Shown piece by piece: positions 30,275 to 33,819 of a stretch of 33,819 bases of DNA. The notes beneath the pieces are model-generated. The model did no database searches. It was not told the origin of the DNA and saw only the letters and a program-made list of their open reading frames with translations. The number at the start of each line of letters is the position of its first letter. Within the stretch, counting starts at the first letter, position 1. This DNA is from JAYWGN01 sp043778255 (lineage in GTDB: Bacteria > Bacteroidota > Bacteroidia > Chitinophagales > Chitinophagaceae), in the NCBI GenBank assembly GCA_043778255.1, contig JAYWGN010000028.1:1-33819 (forward strand), given 5' to 3'. The translations under genes and the position numbers were made by a program.

Positions 30275-32947
30275 ATGATGACCTCAGCTGAAATTAGACA
30301 AAAGTTTTTAGACTTTTTTGAAGAAAAAGGACACCAAATAGTACCCAGTGCACCAATAGTGGTTAAAAACGACCCAACCCTCATGTTCACCAATGCTGGT
30401 ATGAATCAGTTTAAAGATTATTTTTTGGGCAACAAAAACCCGCCGTATGGCCGTGTAGCCGATACTCAAAAATGCTTACGAGTAAGTGGCAAACACAACG
30501 ACTTAGAAGAAGTAGGTGTAGATACCTACCACCATACCATGTTTGAAATGTTAGGCAACTGGAGCTTTGGCGATTATTTTAAAAACGAAGCCATTACTTG
30601 GAGTTGGCAATTACTTACCGATGTTTATAATTTACCAAAGGACAGGTTGTACGCCACCGTATTTGAAGGCGATGAAAAAGAAGGTATTCCTTCATCGGCA
30701 ATTGCATTAAAAAAATGGGAAGAATTTTTACCAAAAGAACACATTGTATTCGGCAACAAAAAAGATAACTTTTGGGAAATGGGCGATACTGGCCCATGTG
30801 GCCCTTGCACCGAAATACATATAGATATGCGTAGCAATGAAGAGCGGCAACTAGTGCCAGGCCAAGCTTTGGTAAACAAAGACCACCCACAAGTAATAGA
30901 AATATGGAACAATGTATTTATACAATACAACCGTAAAAAAGATGGCACATTAGAAGACTTACCCTCCAAACATGTAGATACCGGTATGGGTTTTGAAAGG
31001 CTAGTACGAGCCATACAAAACAAACAAAGCAATTACGATACCGATGTGTTTACAGGAACTATTGAAGCCATTGAAAAAATTACCAATATTGCTTACCGCA
31101 ACTTACAATCACTTGAGTTGTTGCAACGACCTCCTATGGGGGGCAGGGGGGCTATAGCTTTTAGGGTAATAGCCGACCATATAAGAGCCATTAGCTTTAC
31201 CATAGCCGATGGGCAACTGCCTAGCAACACAGGTGCAGGCTATGTTATAAGGCGTATATTACGCCGTGCAGTGCGTTATTATTACAGTTATTTACAGTAC
31301 AAACAGCCTTTACTTACACAGCTAGTACCGCTACTAGCCAAGCAGTTTGAAACCGTATTCCCCGAACTTATACAGCAGCAGGACTTTGTAGCTAAAGTAA
31401 TAAAAGAGGAAGAAGAAGCATTTTTAAAAACCCTTGAAAAAGGTTTGAAACGTATAGATGACCTTATACAACAAGTAACCACTACAAAAATAATAGATGG
31501 CAAAAGTGCATTTGAGCTTAACGATACCTACGGCTTTCCTATAGACCTTACACAGCTAATAGCCACCGAACATAACCTTACAGTAGATATTGATGGCTAC
31601 AATGCCGAACGAAAACAACAACAAGAACGTGGCCGAAAAGATGCAGCACTCGATACCGAAGATTGGGTTGAATTTAATTTTCAGAATAATTCAAATTTTG
31701 TAGGGTACAAAAAAAAAGTAAGTAATACTAAAATCGCAAAGTACAGAAAGGTAATTTCTAAAGGCAAAATACAATATCAAATAGTTTTAGTTGAAACACC
31801 ATTCTATGCCGAGAGTGGTGGGCAAATTGGCGACATTGGTGAGCTAATAATTAGTGGCAAAACAATAATAGTTACAAATACTAAAAAAGAAAATGATTTA
31901 ATAATACATTTTGTAGATTATTTGCCTGAAAGTGTAGGAGGTAAAGTAATAGCTAGATTTGATGAGAACAGACGAAAAGAAATAAAACGACACCACACCG
32001 CTACACACTTACTACAAGCTGCTTTGCAGCAAATATTAGGTAAGCATATAGCCCAAAAGGGTAGCTTGAATGCAGCGGACAATATGCGGTTCGATTTTTC
32101 GCATTTTGCAAAATTAACCGATACCGAACTAGCCCAAGTAGAGAGCTTGGTAAACCAAAAAATAAGAGAAAATATACCCGTAGTTACTAAAGTAATGAAT
32201 AAAGAAGAAGCCATACAATTAGGCGCTATGGCACTGTTTGGCGAAAAATATGGCGACAAAGTACGTGTTGTAATTATAGACCCCAAGTATAGTATTGAAC
32301 TATGTGGCGGTACACATGTAGCCCATACAGGTGAGCTGGGCATGTTTAAAATAATTAGCGAAACCGCCATAGCTGCTGGTGTACGGCGTATAGAAGCACT
32401 TGCAGGTGCTAAAGCCGAAGCATATATTAATGAACAATTAGGAATATTAAAAAAAGTAAAAGAACAATTTAAAAACCCAAAAGATGTAACAGCTGCTTTA
32501 CAAAACTTGCAAGATGAAAAAACAACCTTACAAAAAAAATTGGAAAGCCTTGAGGCACGGCAATTACTTAGTATAAGAAATGAGTTGTTAACGAAAGTTA
32601 CAACTGTAAATGGCATCAATTTTATAGGTGAAATAGTGGAGGTAACAAACCCTGATGCATTAAAAAAATTAGCTAATGAATTAGTAACTCAGCACTTTTC
32701 CCCCTTGGGAGGTGGGGGGGCAGTATTATGTGCCAATATAGATGGCAAACCCTATGTAGCTATTACAATGAGCGAAACAGTAGCCAAAGCTAGAAACCTT
32801 GATGCTGCCAAAATAATAAAAGAATTAATAGCCCCAATTATAAAAGGTGGTGGTGGCGGTAATGCAACATTAGCCACTGCTGGTGGGCAAGATGTTAGTC
32901 AGTTACAAAACTGTATAACTAAAGTAAAAGCATTGTTAGTAATTTAA
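30275..32947 (+). CDS. alaS: alanyl-tRNA synthetase
   Basis: An 890-residue class II synthetase that charges tRNA-Ala. The catalytic domain has VPSAPIVVKNDPTLMFTNAG, YHHTMFEMLGNWSFGDYF, GDTGPCGPCTEIH and GMGFERL. The editing domain has the zinc motif HHTATHLL (about 572-579) and CGGTH (about 676-680). A C-terminal coiled coil and C-Ala domain follow (GNATLATAGGQDVS). Length is slightly above usual because two GC-rich elements are inserted: RPPMGGRGAIAF (about residue 286) and SPLGGGGAVLC (about 809). The start is ATGATG; the first ATG is given. Next gene follows after 9 nt. Confidence 0.96.
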   Translation: MMTSAEIRQKFLDFFEEKGHQIVPSAPIVVKNDPTLMFTNAGMNQFKDYFLGNKNPPYGRVADTQKCLRVSGKHNDLEEVGVDTYHHTMFEMLGNWSFGDYFKNEAITWSWQLLTDVYNLPKDRLYATVFEGDEKEGIPSSAIALKKWEEFLPKEHIVFGNKKDNFWEMGDTGPCGPCTEIHIDMRSNEERQLVPGQALVNKDHPQVIEIWNNVFIQYNRKKDGTLEDLPSKHVDTGMGFERLVRAIQNKQSNYDTDVFTGTIEAIEKITNIAYRNLQSLELLQRPPMGGRGAIAFRVIADHIRAISFTIADGQLPSNTGAGYVIRRILRRAVRYYYSYLQYKQPLLTQLVPLLAKQFETVFPELIQQQDFVAKVIKEEEEAFLKTLEKGLKRIDDLIQQVTTTKIIDGKSAFELNDTYGFPIDLTQLIATEHNLTVDIDGYNAERKQQQERGRKDAALDTEDWVEFNFQNNSNFVGYKKKVSNTKIAKYRKVISKGKIQYQIVLVETPFYAESGGQIGDIGELIISGKTIIVTNTKKENDLIIHFVDYLPESVGGKVIARFDENRRKEIKRHHTATHLLQAALQQILGKHIAQKGSLNAADNMRFDFSHFAKLTDTELAQVESLVNQKIRENIPVVTKVMNKEEAIQLGAMALFGEKYGDKVRVVIIDPKYSIELCGGTHVAHTGELGMFKIISETAIAAGVRRIEALAGAKAEAYINEQLGILKKVKEQFKNPKDVTAALQNLQDEKTTLQKKLESLEARQLLSIRNELLTKVTTVNGINFIGEIVEVTNPDALKKLANELVTQHFSPLGGGGAVLCANIDGKPYVAITMSETVAKARNLDAAKIIKELIAPIIKGGGGGNATLATAGGQDVSQLQNCITKVKALLVI
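31130..31153 (+). repeat. GC-rich in-frame element, copy 4
   Basis: CCTCCTATGGGGGGCAGGGG then GGCT, encoding R-P-P-M-G-G-R-G-A in alaS in sense orientation, directly before conserved FRVIADHIRAI. It has a diverged core but the same frame as the others. Confidence 0.65.
32699..32724 (+). repeat. GC-rich in-frame element, copy 5
   Basis: TCCCCCTTGGGAGGTGGGGG then GGCAG, encoding S-P-L-G-G-G-G-A-V near the AlaRS C-terminus, same orientation and frame as copies 1-4. Confidence 0.75.
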
Positions 32948-32956
32948 AATAAGCTT

Positions 32957-33595
32957 ATGCAAACCGAAGCAGCAATATATTTTACAAAACTAAAAATGTG
33001 GCAACCCGAAATGTTGTTGTTGCAACAAATAATACTAGCTTGTAACCTTACCGAAACATTAAAATGGCGAGTGCCTTGTTATACTTTAAACAATAAAAAT
33101 ATTATATTACTAGGTACTTTTAAAGCCTATTGTGCTATTATATTTTTTAAAGGGGCATTATTAAAAGATGCTCAAAAAGTACTGATACAACAAACTGAAA
33201 ATGTACAAAGTAGTAGGCTTATAAAATTTACCACTGTAGCAGAAATAGAAAATAATAAAAGCCTATTAGTTGCATATATTAACGAAGCAATAGCAATAGA
33301 AACAGCTGGCTTAAAAGTAGCTTATAAATCAAACAATGAATTAGTGTTTGCAGCAGAGTTGCAGCAAAAGCTTGACGAGTTGCCCAACCTCAAAAAAGCA
33401 TTTGCAGCCCTTACACCTGGCCGCCAAAGAGCCTACAACTTGTACTTTACAGGTGCAGCACAGGCCACTACAAGGGCAAACCGAGTAGCAAAGTATATAC
33501 CTCAAATACTAAAAGGCATAGGTATAAATGACTGTACCTGTGGCCTATCCAAAAAACTACCTTACTGCGATGGCTCACATAAATATGCAGAGTAA
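32957..33595 (+). CDS. YdeI/DUF1801-type protein with C-terminal CDGSH iron-sulfur motif
   Basis: A 212-residue protein. The first 115 residues look like a DUF1801 (YdhG-like) domain: LKWRVPCYTLNNKNIILLGTF then FKAYCAIIFFKG. Residues about 128-188 match the YdeI/OmpD-associated helical part (ALTPGRQRAYNLYF, RVAKYIPQILKG). The end is a full CDGSH 2Fe-2S motif: CTCGLSKKLPYCDGSH (193-208), with ligands C193, C195, C204 and H208. CDGSH clusters take part in redox or iron-sulfur transfer. The function of the combination is unknown. It follows alaS by 9 nt and is probably co-transcribed. Confidence 0.82.
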   Translation: MQTEAAIYFTKLKMWQPEMLLLQQIILACNLTETLKWRVPCYTLNNKNIILLGTFKAYCAIIFFKGALLKDAQKVLIQQTENVQSSRLIKFTTVAEIENNKSLLVAYINEAIAIETAGLKVAYKSNNELVFAAELQQKLDELPNLKKAFAALTPGRQRAYNLYFTGAAQATTRANRVAKYIPQILKGIGINDCTCGLSKKLPYCDGSHKYAE

Positions 33596-33819
33596 GGTTT
33601 AGTCAAATAAGGATTTACTATTCCATTGTTCGTATCAAAACGAAACACCCTATTATTATTTACTATAAATTTTACTTTCTGTAATTATTATTTTCTATAA
33701 ATTTCATTTATAGCAATTATTATTCAACCACTTCGTGGTTTATCGTCTATTGTTACAAAAGTCCGAAGGACTTGAATAATAATTACAGCCAATGAAATTG
33801 GTTGGCATTACAACCCATG
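33596..33819. repeat. chain of TTC/GAA-loop palindromes at the window end
   Basis: No gene is seen. Four perfect inverted repeats lie in a row, each around a TTC or GAA trinucleotide: CTATAAAT-TTC-ATTTATAG (33695-33713), AACCAC-TTC-GTGGTT (33726-33740), AAGTCC-GAA-GGACTT (33759-33773) and CCAAT-GAA-ATTGG (33789-33801). The window ends in ACAACCCATG, which matches one arm of the palindrome inserted in paaZ. It is probably part of a dispersed composite repeat. Confidence 0.75.

Noticed and set aside
31918..32619. Leftward 233-codon frame within alaS
   Set aside because: Entirely antisense to conserved AlaRS sequence, with cysteine/serine-rich composition typical of a shadow frame.

Overview
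The window is AT-rich chromosomal DNA from a member of the Bacteroidota, probably near Chitinophagaceae or a related Sphingobacteriia-like lineage. Four things point there. Many genes have TAnnTTTG -7 promoter boxes. A secreted protein carries a type IX secretion C-terminal sorting domain. Shine-Dalgarno sequences are weak or absent. The gene set (LpxD, LpxL-like acyltransferase, NadB, PaaZ, a Tgt without zinc cysteines) suits a Gram-negative Bacteroidota. No rRNA, tRNA, CRISPR array, integrase or transposase is visible.

Layout. 1-331: gene-free repeat mosaic. 332-4985 (-): a fused-type isobutyryl-CoA mutase (IcmF) broken into two ORFs, B12-binding/G-protein half and mutase half, with a DUF1016/YhcG PD-(D/E)XK nuclease gene between them. 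5065-6799: RidA, a 3-hydroxyacyl-CoA dehydrogenase C-domain protein and TsaB. 6951-8752: ArsR-type regulator and a persulfide-dioxygenase-like/rhodanese fusion. 8749-11292 (-): lipid A-type acyltransferase and NadB. 11293-11973: mostly non-coding, with a (CT)13 tract that may switch a small membrane protein. 11974-15132: lipoprotein plus a T9SS-secreted BNR-repeat protein, closed by a strong terminator. 15440-19625: Tgt, then a prenyl-lipid cluster (SAM methyltransferase, homogentisate-prenyltransferase-like UbiA, and a phytol kinase/phytyl-phosphate kinase fusion). 19655-21988: LutB-like Fe-S protein and LpxD. 22012-22485: a likely small RNA. 22486-24747: YicC, a GNAT acetyltransferase, duplicated 87-bp hairpin repeats and a Doc-type toxin-antitoxin pair. 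24876-29949: PaaZ, Sua5/TsaC, a DivIC/FtsB-like division protein, a small conserved protein and a PaaJ-like thiolase. 30275-33595: AlaRS and a YdeI/DUF1801 protein with a CDGSH iron-sulfur tail. The end is another repeat block.

How genes connect. TsaB and Sua5/TsaC are two steps of the same tRNA t6A pathway, and Tgt acts in queuosine modification. PaaZ and the thiolase fit phenylacetate-type CoA catabolism, and the split IcmF handles branched acyl-CoA. The two kinase domains of the 18231-19625 protein plus the UbiA enzyme could form a complete route from a free prenol (phytol-like) to a prenylated aromatic.

The most unusual signals are five. (1) The split IcmF with a nuclease gene in its seam. 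(2) A GC-rich element inserted in five places in conserved enzymes, always in the same orientation and reading frame (P-P/S-L-G-G-G-G-A). (3) The prenol kinase fusion cluster. (4) -7 boxes placed exactly 4 nt before ATG in several genes, implying leaderless mRNAs. (5) The (CT)13 switch candidate. All function calls come from reading the sequence and from recalled family features; no search was run.
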